This document shows, piece by piece, positions 16,366 to 25,178 of a DNA stretch of 45,167 nucleotides. Positions within the stretch are counted from its first letter, which is position 1. Each line of letters starts with the position of its first letter. Location of the stretch: assembly GCF_047638075.1 (NCBI RefSeq), contig NZ_JBLJBV010000065.1:1-45167 (forward strand), given 5' to 3'. The translations under genes were made by a program, and so were the position numbers. The notes beneath the pieces were generated by a model. It was given only the letters and a program-made list of their open reading frames with translations. It was not told the DNA's origin and made no database searches. Source of the stretch: UBA6197 sp047638075 (GTDB taxonomy: Bacteria > Pseudomonadota > Alphaproteobacteria > Rhodobacterales > Rhodobacteraceae).

Positions 16366-17016
16366 TCAGCCGATGCCCGCAATCAACGCGCGAAGCGCCG
16401 CGGCGGGGTCTTTCTCGCCCCAGATCTCGGGCCCGATGGCAAAGAAATCGGTGACCGGGGCCAGATCGGTTACCAGCGCGGGGCTTAGCGCGCCCTCGGC
16501 CACCACCGGCACCTCGATCACCTCGGACCACCAGGCAAAAAGGTCGCGCTCGGCCCGTGTGGCCGTGCCCAGCGCGGTGTCACCGACCGGCCCGAAGCAG
16601 ACGTAATCGGCGCCTGCCTCACCTGCCGACATCCCAGCGTGCTGCGAGGCGCCGCACCATGCCCCCACAATCGCATCCGCCCCCAGTTCCTTGCGGGCGG
16701 CGCGCACGCTGCGCGCGGCATCGCTCAGGTGGATACCGTCCAGCCCGTGGCGTTCGACCAGCTTCAGGTGATCTTCGATCACCACGGCCACATCGCGTTC
16801 ATGCGCGATCTGGCGGCAGGCGTCGGCTGCGCGGCCGATCGCGTCTTCATCGCGCGAGGCCAGTGCGAGGCGGATGCAGGCCACATCCACCGCATCCAGC
16901 ACCTTGGCCAATTCGGCGGGAAACACCTCAAGCGCGAAGGTCGGCGGGGTGATCAGATAGATCTGCGGACGGTCGGGGATCTGGGTAGAGGGTTCTGCGG
17001 GGGTCTTGGCGGCCAT
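16366..17016 (-). CDS. ThiE-like protein (thiamine phosphate synthase family, divergent)
   Basis: A 216-residue TIM-barrel protein of the ThiE/TenI family. The order of family elements is visible: IYLITPP at the start, DGIHLSD mid-way, and YVCFGPVGDT then AEGALSP near the end. However, the usual NDR before the product loop is EDH (VVIEDHLKL), HLGQ is HLSD, and the pyrophosphate loop GPxxxTxTK reads GPVGDTALGTATR. It may therefore not make thiamine phosphate. No other thiamine genes are adjacent; the downstream partner is the small kinase. AAAGGAAC precedes the start. Confidence 0.75.
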   Translation of the reverse strand: MAAKTPAEPSTQIPDRPQIYLITPPTFALEVFPAELAKVLDAVDVACIRLALASRDEDAIGRAADACRQIAHERDVAVVIEDHLKLVERHGLDGIHLSDAARSVRAARKELGADAIVGAWCGASQHAGMSAGEAGADYVCFGPVGDTALGTATRAERDLFAWWSEVIEVPVVAEGALSPALVTDLAPVTDFFAIGPEIWGEKDPAAALRALIAGIG

Positions 17017-17117
17017 GGGCGGTTCCTTTCAGGCTTTGCCCCTGTTAGCGCAGCTTAAGCCGCCTTGCCAGTGGCGGCGCGCGGCCTTATGGGGCAGGGG
17101 CCAGAAAGGAAGCCCCG

Positions 17118-17852
17118 ATGACCGATCTTTCCCCCGTTTTCATCCTCGTGCGGCCCCAGATGGGCGAAAATATCGGGTCAGCGGCGCGGGCGATGCTGAA
17201 TTTCGGGCTGAACCGGATGCGCCTGGTAGCACCCCGCGACGGCTGGCCCAATAGCCGCGCGGTGGCCACGGCCTCGGGGGCGGCGGGGCAGGTGCTGGAC
17301 CGGGCAGGGGTGTTTGACACCCTTCCCGAGGCGATCGGCGATTGTGATTTTGTCTTTGCCACCACCGCACGCGGGCGCGAACTGGTCAAGCCGATCTACA
17401 CGCCCGAAGGCGCGATGCAGGCTGCACGCGACATGGCCGCCCAGGGGCGCCGGGTCGGGGTGATGTTCGGCCCCGAACGCGCGGGCCTGGAAAACGAGGA
17501 TATCAGCCGCGCCAATGCGATCATCTCGATCCCGGTGAATCCGGATTTCGCCTCGCTCAACCTTGGGCAGGCGGTGCTGCTGACGGGGTATGAGTGGCGC
17601 CGGGGTGCCGCCGCATTGCCGCCAATGGTGCCGGGGCTGGCCGGGGGCGATATGGCCACAAAGGTCGAAGTGGAACGGCTGGGCGATCATTACGAGGAAC
17701 GGCTGGCCGAGGCGGGCTTTTTCTTTCCCGAAACCAAGGCCCCCAGCATGAAGCTCAACCTGCGCAATATGTGGGGGCGCATGGCGCTGACGCGGGCCGA
17801 TGTGCAGATGCTGCACGGGATGTTGCGCCAGATCCTGCGCTACCGCGACTGA
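17118..17852 (+). CDS. trmJ: tRNA (cytidine/uridine-2'-O-)-methyltransferase, TrmJ type
   Basis: A 244-residue SPOUT-fold methyltransferase that methylates the ribose at tRNA position 32 using S-adenosylmethionine. Motif 1 is VRPQMGENIGSAARAMLNFG. The knot-forming motifs are VGVMFGPERAGLENEDI and ISIPVNPDFASLNLGQAV. A C-terminal extension of about 80 residues (LRNMWGRMALTRADVQMLHG) is characteristic of TrmJ. AAGGAAG lies before the ATG. It is divergent from the ThiE-like gene and followed by ctaA after 87 bases. Confidence 0.93.
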   Translation: MTDLSPVFILVRPQMGENIGSAARAMLNFGLNRMRLVAPRDGWPNSRAVATASGAAGQVLDRAGVFDTLPEAIGDCDFVFATTARGRELVKPIYTPEGAMQAARDMAAQGRRVGVMFGPERAGLENEDISRANAIISIPVNPDFASLNLGQAVLLTGYEWRRGAAALPPMVPGLAGGDMATKVEVERLGDHYEERLAEAGFFFPETKAPSMKLNLRNMWGRMALTRADVQMLHGMLRQILRYRD

Positions 17853-17939
17853 GGGGGTTTGGCCCGCACCAATTCGTCCGAACCACCCTTGAACCCCCAA
17901 CTGGCGCGCCGTAACCTCTGGCGCGTAACGGAGGCCCGG

Positions 17940-19079
17940 ATGACCCAGAAGCGCAGCATTTTCGAAGAGGTGACCGAGGTTGCCAAGCCCGCCCCCAAAG
18001 GCGGCATGATCGACGCCCCAAGGCGCGGCGCGCGCGGCGCGGTGCGGGTCTGGCTTGTGGCGCTGTTCGTGCTGGTGATGGCGATGATCGCCGTTGGCGG
18101 GCTGACGCGGCTGACGGATTCGGGGCTGTCGATCACCGAATGGAAACCGGTCACCGGCGCGCTGCCCCCCCTGTCAGAAACCGAATGGGTGGATGAATTC
18201 ACCAAGTATCAGGCCACCCCCCAGTTCCAGTTGCAAAACCACGCGATGACCCTAGAAAAATTCAAGGCCATCTTCTGGTGGGAATGGGGGCATCGGCAAC
18301 TGGGCCGGGTGATCGGTCTGGTCTGGGCGGTCGGCTTTGCCGGGTTCGCGCTGGCGCGGCGGCTGCCGACGGGCTGGTCCGGGCGTCTGCTGGGGCTTGG
18401 GGCGTTGGGCGCGCTGCAAGGGGCGATTGGCTGGTGGATGGTATCTTCGGGCCTGACCGGGCGAATGGTGTCTGTCGCGTCATATCGGCTGGCAATCCAT
18501 CTGGGTCTGGCCTTTGCCATTCTGGGGCTGATCGCGTGGTATGTTCTGCGCTTGGGCCGGTCCGAGGGGGCGCATTTGCAGGCGCGCCGCATGGGCGAGG
18601 CAAAGCTGTTTGGCCTGTCGACCGGGCTGATGCATTTCGCCTTTCTGCAAATTCTGCTGGGGGCGTTGGTGGCGGGTATCGACGCCGGGCGCGGCTATAT
18701 CGACTGGCCGCTGATGGGGGGAGAGGTTTTTCCCTCTGACGCGTTCGCTTATAGCCCGCTTTGGACAAATTTCTTTGAAAACCCGGCGCTTGTGCAATTC
18801 ATCCACCGTCTTGTGGGGTATTTGCTGGCGGCGTTCGGCGTGGTGGTCTGGCTGCGGGGGCGGCGTTCGGCCCATCCGGCCACGCGCCGCGCCTTCAATA
18901 TGGCGGGGCTGATGCTGGCGGTGCAGATCGTGCTGGGGATTGTCACGGTAATGCACGCCGCCCCCTTGGGGCTGGGTCTGGCGCATCAGATGGGCGCCGT
19001 TGTGTTGTGGGTGCTGATCATTCGCGCCCGCTATCTGTCACGCTATCCTGTAGTGCAATCCATCCGGGGGACGAAATGA
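17940..19079 (+). CDS. ctaA: Heme A synthase
   Basis: A 379-residue integral membrane protein that oxidises the C8 methyl of heme O to make heme A for aa3-type cytochrome oxidase. Eight hydrophobic spans are visible. The first is followed by GGLTRLTDSGLSITEWKPV, the CtaA/Cox15 signature. Likely heme-ligand histidines occur in WEWGHRQLGR, YRLAIHLGLA, FIHRLVGYL and GLAHQMGAV. I chose ATG 17940 because ACGGAGG lies just upstream; the frame is open to 17859. Its stop overlaps the start of the M32 carboxypeptidase (ATGA). Confidence 0.95.
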   Translation: MTQKRSIFEEVTEVAKPAPKGGMIDAPRRGARGAVRVWLVALFVLVMAMIAVGGLTRLTDSGLSITEWKPVTGALPPLSETEWVDEFTKYQATPQFQLQNHAMTLEKFKAIFWWEWGHRQLGRVIGLVWAVGFAGFALARRLPTGWSGRLLGLGALGALQGAIGWWMVSSGLTGRMVSVASYRLAIHLGLAFAILGLIAWYVLRLGRSEGAHLQARRMGEAKLFGLSTGLMHFAFLQILLGALVAGIDAGRGYIDWPLMGGEVFPSDAFAYSPLWTNFFENPALVQFIHRLVGYLLAAFGVVVWLRGRRSAHPATRRAFNMAGLMLAVQIVLGIVTVMHAAPLGLGLAHQMGAVVLWVLIIRARYLSRYPVVQSIRGTK

Positions 19080-20548
19080 CCGCCTATTCTGAACTGATGG
19101 CCTTTCAACACGATACCGAGGCGCTGAACCTGATCGCGGAGCGTCTGGGCTGGGACCAGGAAACGGTGATGCCGCGCGGCGCCACCGCGCAACGCGCCGA
19201 GGAAATCGGTGCGTTGGAAACCGTGCTGCACGCGCGCCGCACCGACCCGCGCATTGCCGATTGGCTGGCCCGCGCCGAGGCACCTGATGAGGTAAGTGCG
19301 CGGATGCTGGATCTGATCGGGCGCAGCTACAACCGTCACGCCCGGATCCCCGCGCGGCTGGCTGCCGAACTGGCACGGCTGACCTCGCTATCGCAAGGCA
19401 TCTGGGCCGAGGCCCGTGCAGCGGATAATGTGGCCCATTTTCTGCCCACCCTTGCAGAAGTTCTGGCCCTGAAGCGCGAAGAGGCGCAGGCGTTGGCCGA
19501 TGACGGCGATCTTTACGATGCGCTTTTGGATGACTATGAACCGGGCGCCTCGGCGCGCAGTATGGGGGCGATGTTTGACCGGATGCGTCCGCGCCTTGTG
19601 GCGCTGCGCGATGCGGTGCTGGGTGCAGAACGCCAACCCGCAGCACTGGACGGTGTCTTTCCCGAAAACACCCAACTACGGATCGCGCGGATCTGCGCCA
19701 CCGCATTCGGCTATGACTGGAACCGGGGGCGGCTGGATCAGGCGGTGCATCCGTTCAGCTCTGGCGGGGTGTCGGATTCGCGGATCACGACGCGCGTGGT
19801 GGAAACCGACCCGTTCAACTGTATCTACTCGACCATCCACGAGGTTGGCCATTCGTGCTATGAACAGGGGATTGACCCGGACTATGCCTTTACCCCGGTG
19901 GGGCATGGCGTCTCGATGGGGGTGCACGAAAGCCAAAGCCGGATTTATGAGAACCAGCTTGGCCGTTCGGCGCCGTTCACCGGCTGGCTTTATCAGCGCA
20001 TGACCGAGGCCTTCGGGGATCTGGGCCTGCCCGACGCCGCGGCTTTCCACGCCACTGTGAACCGCGTCACCCCCGGCTTTATCCGCACCGAGTCTGACGA
20101 GGTGCAATACAACCTTCACATCATGCTGCGCTTTGATCTGGAGCGCGCGTTGATCGCCGGCAAGCTAGAGGTCAATGATCTGGAAGAGGCGTGGAACACG
20201 CGGTTTCTTTCGGATTTCGGGGTGGCCGTTCCGCGCCCCTCGCAAGGTGTGCTGCAAGACGTGCATTGGGCGGTGGGGCTGTTTGGCTATTTCCCGACCT
20301 ATACTTTGGGTAACGTCTATGCGGGTTGCCTCAATCAGGCGATGCGTGCCGCAGTCCCCGGTATTGACGAGAGCCTGGCCAAAGGCGACGCGAGCCCCGC
20401 CACCGACTGGCTGCGCGAAAACCTGCAACGCCACGGCGGCCTTTATAAGCCCGCGAAAATGATTGAAATGGCCTGCGGTTTTCAACCGACCGAGGCGCCG
20501 CTGCTGGATTATCTGGAAGCCAAGTTCAAGGGGATTTACGGGCTGTGA
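19076..20548 (+). CDS. M32 metallocarboxypeptidase (carboxypeptidase Taq type)
   Basis: A 490-residue zinc carboxypeptidase that trims C-terminal residues from peptides in the cytoplasm. The zinc motif HEVGH is at residues 255-259 in STIHEVGHSCYEQG, and the third ligand is probably the Glu in VHESQSRIYEN. Family signatures ALNLIAERLGWDQETVMP at the start and GYFPTYTLGNVYAG near the end are clear. The length is normal. GGGGGACG precedes the ATG, which overlaps the ctaA stop. It shares no obvious function with ctaA. Confidence 0.94.
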   Translation: MTAYSELMAFQHDTEALNLIAERLGWDQETVMPRGATAQRAEEIGALETVLHARRTDPRIADWLARAEAPDEVSARMLDLIGRSYNRHARIPARLAAELARLTSLSQGIWAEARAADNVAHFLPTLAEVLALKREEAQALADDGDLYDALLDDYEPGASARSMGAMFDRMRPRLVALRDAVLGAERQPAALDGVFPENTQLRIARICATAFGYDWNRGRLDQAVHPFSSGGVSDSRITTRVVETDPFNCIYSTIHEVGHSCYEQGIDPDYAFTPVGHGVSMGVHESQSRIYENQLGRSAPFTGWLYQRMTEAFGDLGLPDAAAFHATVNRVTPGFIRTESDEVQYNLHIMLRFDLERALIAGKLEVNDLEEAWNTRFLSDFGVAVPRPSQGVLQDVHWAVGLFGYFPTYTLGNVYAGCLNQAMRAAVPGIDESLAKGDASPATDWLRENLQRHGGLYKPAKMIEMACGFQPTEAPLLDYLEAKFKGIYGL

Positions 20549-20577
20549 GGCAACGGTGCGGGCTGCGGACCCTGAGG

Positions 20578-21978
20578 TCACGGCCCGGCGACCGGTGTTT
20601 CGTCCGATATATTCTGGCGCGGCTTTAGCGACAGCCAGATCCCGTCTTTGCCGCGCACGGTCAGATGCCCCACCGGCATCGCCGGGTGGTCCGGCACGGT
20701 GCTGAAGCGGTAGGCACGCAGCAACAGCGACAAGATCAGCGGCCCCTCGGCCATCGCGAACCCGGCGCCGGGACAGACCCTTTGCCCCGCCGAAAAGGGA
20801 ATATAGGCCGATCGCAGACAGGTCTTGCCGTTTTCAGTGTCAAACCGCGCGGGGTTAAAGCTGTCAGGGTCATCCCAAAGCCGTTCATGCCGATGCAGGT
20901 GCCAGGGGCTGATTACGATCTGTGCGCCGAGGGCCACGGCACGGCCGCGGAAGGTCTCGGGGCAGGTTGCCTCGCGCACCAACATCGGAACGGGGGGGTA
21001 AAGGCGCATCGCCTCGCGGAAGGTGGCGCGCGATAGCTTCAGCTTGTTAATAATTGAAAAATAAGGTATTTCTGGACCAATCACACCAACCGCCTCGGTG
21101 GCAAGCCGGTCTTGCCAATCGGGATGAAGGGCAAGCAAATATAGCGACCACGCCAGCGCCGAGGCCGAGGTTTGGTGCCCGGCAAGAAAGAAGATCGCGA
21201 CCTGATCAACCATCTCGGCGGTGTTAAAACAGAGACCAGTCTGCGGGTCGGGGGTGGTCATGATCTTGGTTGCCAGATCGTCGGGGGCGGTGCCAGCGGC
21301 CAGTGCTGCGGCCCGGGTCTGGGTCAACTCTGTGATCAGCGCGCGGATTTTTTTGGCGGTGGCTTTCGTCTTTTGCGAATGAACCCAGGGAAACCAGTGC
21401 GGCAGCGGCAAAAGCGCACCGATATTGACGACGGGTTGCGCGCGTTGATGGGCGCGAAATTCGCTAAAGACCTTGCTTGCCGTCTGATCCGCGATCGGAA
21501 TCGAGAAGAGCGTGCGAAAGATCACATCAGCCGCGACGTGGCTGGTCTCGGCCTCGACATCTAGGGGGTGACCGTTGGCCAGCGGGGCAAGTCGTTCGAC
21601 AGCCGCGATACCCGCATCCCACATCGCGGGGAATGTGTCGCGCAAGCGCCCACCCTCAAACGCGGGGTCAATGATCCGGCGTTGGCGTTCCCAGGTGGGG
21701 CCGTTGGTGATGAACACCGAATTTCCCAAAAGCGGCTTCAACCCTTTGCGGACGCGGGTGGATTTTGGAAAATCCCTGGGGCGACGTTTCAGCACCAGAT
21801 CGACCAGATCGGGGTCGTTGCACAGATAGCTGCGAAAGAACGGGGTGCGGTATTCCGCCATCCACGCACGGTAAAGTCTTGCGGGGTGGGCCGAAAGGAT
21901 GTCGCGGCGAAAGAGCTGAAAATACCGCCAGAGCGAGACCTTTTCGGGACGGGCAGGAGGTTTGGGGGGGTGTGTCAT
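20578..21978 (-). CDS. Cytochrome P450
   Basis: A 466-residue P450 monooxygenase. The heme loop is FSAGQRVCPGAGFA (axial Cys402), the ExxR pair is Glu322/Arg325 in FREAMRLYP, and the I-helix oxygen-activation motif is FLAGHQTSAS (266-271), with His-Gln in place of the usual acidic-Thr pair order. The N-terminus has no membrane anchor. Overall style resembles long-chain or terpenoid/fatty acid hydroxylating bacterial P450s, but I cannot assign a CYP family or substrate. No ferredoxin or reductase is adjacent. The start overlaps the stop of a membrane alpha/beta hydrolase gene by four bases, so the two proteins probably act together. Confidence 0.92.
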   Translation of the reverse strand: MTHPPKPPARPEKVSLWRYFQLFRRDILSAHPARLYRAWMAEYRTPFFRSYLCNDPDLVDLVLKRRPRDFPKSTRVRKGLKPLLGNSVFITNGPTWERQRRIIDPAFEGGRLRDTFPAMWDAGIAAVERLAPLANGHPLDVEAETSHVAADVIFRTLFSIPIADQTASKVFSEFRAHQRAQPVVNIGALLPLPHWFPWVHSQKTKATAKKIRALITELTQTRAAALAAGTAPDDLATKIMTTPDPQTGLCFNTAEMVDQVAIFFLAGHQTSASALAWSLYLLALHPDWQDRLATEAVGVIGPEIPYFSIINKLKLSRATFREAMRLYPPVPMLVREATCPETFRGRAVALGAQIVISPWHLHRHERLWDDPDSFNPARFDTENGKTCLRSAYIPFSAGQRVCPGAGFAMAEGPLILSLLLRAYRFSTVPDHPAMPVGHLTVRGKDGIWLSLKPRQNISDETPVAGP

Positions 21979-23249
21979 GCCCTGCTGGTGAACCTGTTGG
22001 TGGCGCGCTCAATGCGGCTTTTTGACGGGGCGCGATCTTTGTAACGGTCGGCAAGCGTCTGCGGGCCTGCGGTGATCTGGAAATAGTCATAGTCGCGCGG
22101 GCGGTCAAAGGCACATATATACTGAAAATGCAGTCGGAAAAAACGCCAGCGAAGGGTGCGCCAGCGTTCGGGCGACAGGGATTGGCTGAAGGCAGCCGAG
22201 ATCACCAGCGGCCAGCGCTTGCCCTTTGGGGCGACGCCGCTGACCGCGACCGGATCGCACAGCGCAAACGCGCAGCCATCGCCGGGGGCGGTGACATCAA
22301 CCCACGTCAGTTCGGGGTGGGTGGACAGATCGTGAAGATCGGCGCGCAGGCGGTCTGCGCGCGGCAGGTAGCTGACCATTGGCACGACCTGGCCCAGGCT
22401 GAGCAGCCCCAGCGCTGGTGCGGACGAGGCTGGGGGCGCTGCCCCCAGACCCCCGGAGTATTTTCGCCAAAAAAAAGCCGGGATGCGGTTTTGCCGGATC
22501 AGATCTGCGAGGATCGAGATGGCGAGATGGGCGCCCGAGGAATGGCCGATGACCAGAACCTCGTCCCAGGGTTCGGTCAATGCGGTGGCGATACTGTTGC
22601 CAAAAGCGGCGATGCGGGTTTCAAGGGCGGGGGGGTAGGCGCCTTGGGACTGCGCCGAAAAGGCGTAGTCGTGCATCAGGTAATAGGCGTAAAATATGCT
22701 GTCGTTCTGGTGAAACCAATTGAGGGTCAGGATCAGCACGAGGGCGGTGAGGCCAAAGCCCACGAGGCCGTCAAAGGGAAAGTCGGGCAGCGCGCACAGT
22801 ATCAATGCCGCTACTGCCCAGCCTGCAAGCACCCCAACGAGTGCCTGGGCCAAGAGCATGACAATCGGGTAGAGGGCGGCGATGATCGGGCCTTTGCGCA
22901 GCCGCATCAGGCCAAAAAGCGCGCCGCTGCTGATATAGGCCCAACTGGTCTGCACCAATTGTCTGTAGGTGGCCGGGATGGAGCGACCCATGCTGTCGCG
23001 CACGATATCGGACCAGATCAGAACCTCGAAATCAGTCTGGGTTTTCTGCCCGTCGATCGTGGCCTCTACATGCCAGCCATAGGGGCCGCCGGCCTGTTTG
23101 GGCTTAAGCGTCAGGTCGTAACCAGTGATCATAGCCTGTGCCGCGCCCTCTTTGCGGTAAAGTTCGCGGTAGCGGCGGGGGTGGATCGGGTCATAGCCGG
23201 GAATGTAGAACACCCGGCGGCGTTTGACGGGAACGGGGGCAGGCGGCAT
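21975..23249 (-). CDS. Membrane-associated alpha/beta hydrolase, function unknown
   Basis: A 424-residue protein starting with a hydrolase-like RRVFYIPGYDP strand. Two to three membrane spans lie at about residues 118-178. The nucleophile elbow VLVIGHSSGAHLA (Ser237) follows, so the catalytic half is downstream of the spans. I know no characterised homologue; the layout suggests an esterase/lipase-like enzyme working at the inner membrane. Residues of about 258-275 (FWRKYSGGLGAAPP) are encoded by an interspersed repeat and probably form an added surface loop. The gene is translationally coupled to the P450 through a four-base overlap. Confidence 0.75.
   Translation of the reverse strand: MPPAPVPVKRRRVFYIPGYDPIHPRRYRELYRKEGAAQAMITGYDLTLKPKQAGGPYGWHVEATIDGQKTQTDFEVLIWSDIVRDSMGRSIPATYRQLVQTSWAYISSGALFGLMRLRKGPIIAALYPIVMLLAQALVGVLAGWAVAALILCALPDFPFDGLVGFGLTALVLILTLNWFHQNDSIFYAYYLMHDYAFSAQSQGAYPPALETRIAAFGNSIATALTEPWDEVLVIGHSSGAHLAISILADLIRQNRIPAFFWRKYSGGLGAAPPASSAPALGLLSLGQVVPMVSYLPRADRLRADLHDLSTHPELTWVDVTAPGDGCAFALCDPVAVSGVAPKGKRWPLVISAAFSQSLSPERWRTLRWRFFRLHFQYICAFDRPRDYDYFQITAGPQTLADRYKDRAPSKSRIERATNRFTSRA
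22431..22477. repeat. Interspersed repeat inside a coding region
   Basis: The segment contains TGGGGGC-GCT-GCCCCCA (a 7-bp hairpin), then GACCCCC and GGAGTATTTTCGCCAAA. The last 17 bases match the reverse complement of 15692-15708 at 15 positions. I recall this as a repeat usually found between genes in Rhodobacterales. Here it is read through in frame within the hydrolase gene. Confidence 0.6.
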
Positions 23250-23324
23250 CTGGCGGCTTTCGGGCGTGGAAGGGTGGTGTCGTGCCGGAGATTAGCGGGA
23301 AAAGACCGGGGGCGTAAGGGCTTG

Positions 23325-24020
23325 TCAAGCCTGGGGCGCAAGGCCCCAGCGCGCCTCGTTGGCCTCGATTGCCTTGATGCGTACTGCGGCCTTGGGGTGT
23401 GATAAAAGCCATGCGGGCGTGCCAGCACCCGACGCGCCGGTCAGACCTTCGAGTTTCTCGAACAGACGTTTTTGCGGGCCGGTGCCAAACCCCGCCTTGA
23501 CCATCAGCGCCGAGGCCCAGGCGTCGGCCTCAAATTCATCGCGCCGTGACAGGCGGGCGGCCAGCGCACTGGAAATCAGGTTGGCTAGCCCAACGCCGAT
23601 TCCGGGCAGGAAACGCCCCAGAACCGTCATCAGCACCATGCGCAGGGCATTCTGGCCGGTAAAGTCGATCATCCGGCGGCGCGAATGGCCCAAGGCGACG
23701 TGGCCCAGCTCATGTGCGATAACGCTGGCAAGTTCGGTATCGCTGACCTCTCCAGCCTCGTATTTGCGCAAAAACCCACGGGTCAGAAAGACCCGACCAT
23801 CAGGTGCCGCGAGGCCGTTGACCGGGTCGACCTCATAGATCTGCACCGGCAGATGCGGCAAACCCAGCGCACCCGCCAACCGGGTAACGACCGCGTCAAG
23901 GTCCGGATGCGCAAGCGGGCGCGAGCGGGCGTCAAGCTCATGGCGCAGGCGCCAGGCTGAGAAGTGCCACATCACAAGACCGTAGGCGAGCATCAAAAGA
24001 AGGGGCAGAAATTTGATCAT
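23325..24020 (-). CDS. M48-family zinc metallopeptidase, membrane anchored
   Basis: A 231-residue peptidase with an N-terminal hydrophobic span (residues 3-20) acting as signal or anchor. The zinc motif HELGH is at 103-107 in ASVIAHELGHVALGH, and the third ligand is probably the Glu in RRDEFEADAWA. The short DPVNGLAAPDGRVFLTRG segment is typical of M48 peptidases of the BepA/LoiP kind, which act in envelope protein quality control. It lacks the TPR tail of BepA. It is 75 bases from the hydrolase gene on the same strand and may be a separate unit. Confidence 0.88.
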   Translation of the reverse strand: MIKFLPLLLMLAYGLVMWHFSAWRLRHELDARSRPLAHPDLDAVVTRLAGALGLPHLPVQIYEVDPVNGLAAPDGRVFLTRGFLRKYEAGEVSDTELASVIAHELGHVALGHSRRRMIDFTGQNALRMVLMTVLGRFLPGIGVGLANLISSALAARLSRRDEFEADAWASALMVKAGFGTGPQKRLFEKLEGLTGASGAGTPAWLLSHPKAAVRIKAIEANEARWGLAPQA

Positions 24021-24093
24021 GGTTCAGATATGGGGGGGATGCAGGGCACGTCAATGGGGCGGCTGGCCGCGACAGTGCGAGTGGATCAGCCCG

Positions 24094-25050
24094 CTAAGCG
24101 TGCGGGGGCGTTGACACCGGGCTGCGGGGTGTTGGTGTTGTCAGGGCTTTTTCACGTTCCCCCATTGCCCAGTCGCGAAATACTTGCGCCTGCCGGTTGA
24201 CCAGCGGCTCTGCGGAGGTGGCGGACAGCAGGTAATAATCGTAACCCTCTTTCATCATGCGGTCGGAAACCTGGACGAGGTTGCCGGCGTCGATATCGGG
24301 CCGGATCATGGCCATTGGGCAAAGCGCCACACCTTGCCCTGAAAGCACTGCCGCGCGGAGCAGGTTGAAATCCTCAAACGTTGCGCCTTCCAATGGCTTA
24401 TCGCCGCTGGTGGTGTTTGTGTCGGACAGCCCCGCGAGCCAGGTTGTCCAGCCCGAGGTGTCGCAGTCATGCAAAAGGCCCAGGCGCTGAAAATCCGTGG
24501 CGGATTTGGGAGGGTGATCAAGTTTTTGCAGCAGGGCAGGGCTGCATACCGGAAGGCATTGCCCTTCCAGAAACAGCTGGGATTCCACATTTGGAAGGGT
24601 CGGCTTTTCCTGCGAGAATACGAAAGCCAGATGCACGTCCTGAAAGTTGATGTCGCGGCCATGCATGGCATAAACGATGCGGAACTCGACCTTCGGGTGA
24701 GCCGTGCGAAACCGGCTTAGGCGGGGGATCAGCCAGCACGTCGCCACGGAAGGGATTGCAGCGATAACAAGCGGTTGGTTAGTTTTTTGCATGCGGGTTC
24801 GGTTGCAGGCGGCGTCAATTTCAGCAAATGACAGTGTCAGCCTGCGCGCGAGTTCCTCGCCATGCGGAAAAATCCGGATCCGGTTCCCCTCTCTTTCGAA
24901 AAGTGGTGTGCCGAACCACGTTTCGATATTGCGAATCTGATGGCTGATGGCCGATTGGGTCACGCAAAGCGCTTCGGCTGCGGCGCGGAACGATCCAAGG
25001 CGGGCTACTGTGGTAAAGGTGCGCAGGGCATTCAGGGGCGGCGCTGACAC
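24094..25050 (-). CDS. LysR-family regulator, probable regulator of creatinase
   Basis: A 318-residue LysR-type regulator. The winged HTH covers about residues 5-65 with ALCVTQSAISHQIRNIET as recognition region, giving a GcvA/AmpR-like subgroup. The substrate domain starts near residue 95 (LVIAAIPSVATCWLIPRL). I place the start at GTG 25050, since AAGGA precedes it by eight bases; the frame is open upstream to 25161 but that would cover the operator. It is divergent from creatinase with a perfect 8-8-8 inverted repeat between them. By analogy with other LysR pairs it should activate creatinase in response to creatine or a product and repress itself. Confidence 0.88.
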   Translation of the reverse strand: MSAPPLNALRTFTTVARLGSFRAAAEALCVTQSAISHQIRNIETWFGTPLFEREGNRIRIFPHGEELARRLTLSFAEIDAACNRTRMQKTNQPLVIAAIPSVATCWLIPRLSRFRTAHPKVEFRIVYAMHGRDINFQDVHLAFVFSQEKPTLPNVESQLFLEGQCLPVCSPALLQKLDHPPKSATDFQRLGLLHDCDTSGWTTWLAGLSDTNTTSGDKPLEGATFEDFNLLRAAVLSGQGVALCPMAMIRPDIDAGNLVQVSDRMMKEGYDYYLLSATSAEPLVNRQAQVFRDWAMGEREKALTTPTPRSPVSTPPHA

Positions 25051-25071
25051 TGCGGCTTTCCTTACATGAGA

Positions 25072-25095
25072 AAATCTAATGATAGTGTTAGATTT
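25072..25095. promoter_or_regulatory. Predicted LysR operator (AAATCTAA-N8-TTAGATTT)
   Basis: A perfect inverted repeat with 8-base arms and an 8-base spacer, containing the LysR T-N11-A type core. It lies 21 bases upstream of the LysR start and 83 bases upstream of the creatinase ATG. A TTGACA (25102-25107) on the creatinase side could be its -35 box, but I see no convincing -10 box. Confidence 0.7.
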
Positions 25096-25178
25096 GGTCG
25101 TTTGACAAGATTTGCGATTGAAGGCCTTTTGATCCCAGTGGCGCCAGTTTCGGCCCGGCATTCAGCGTGGAGATTTTG

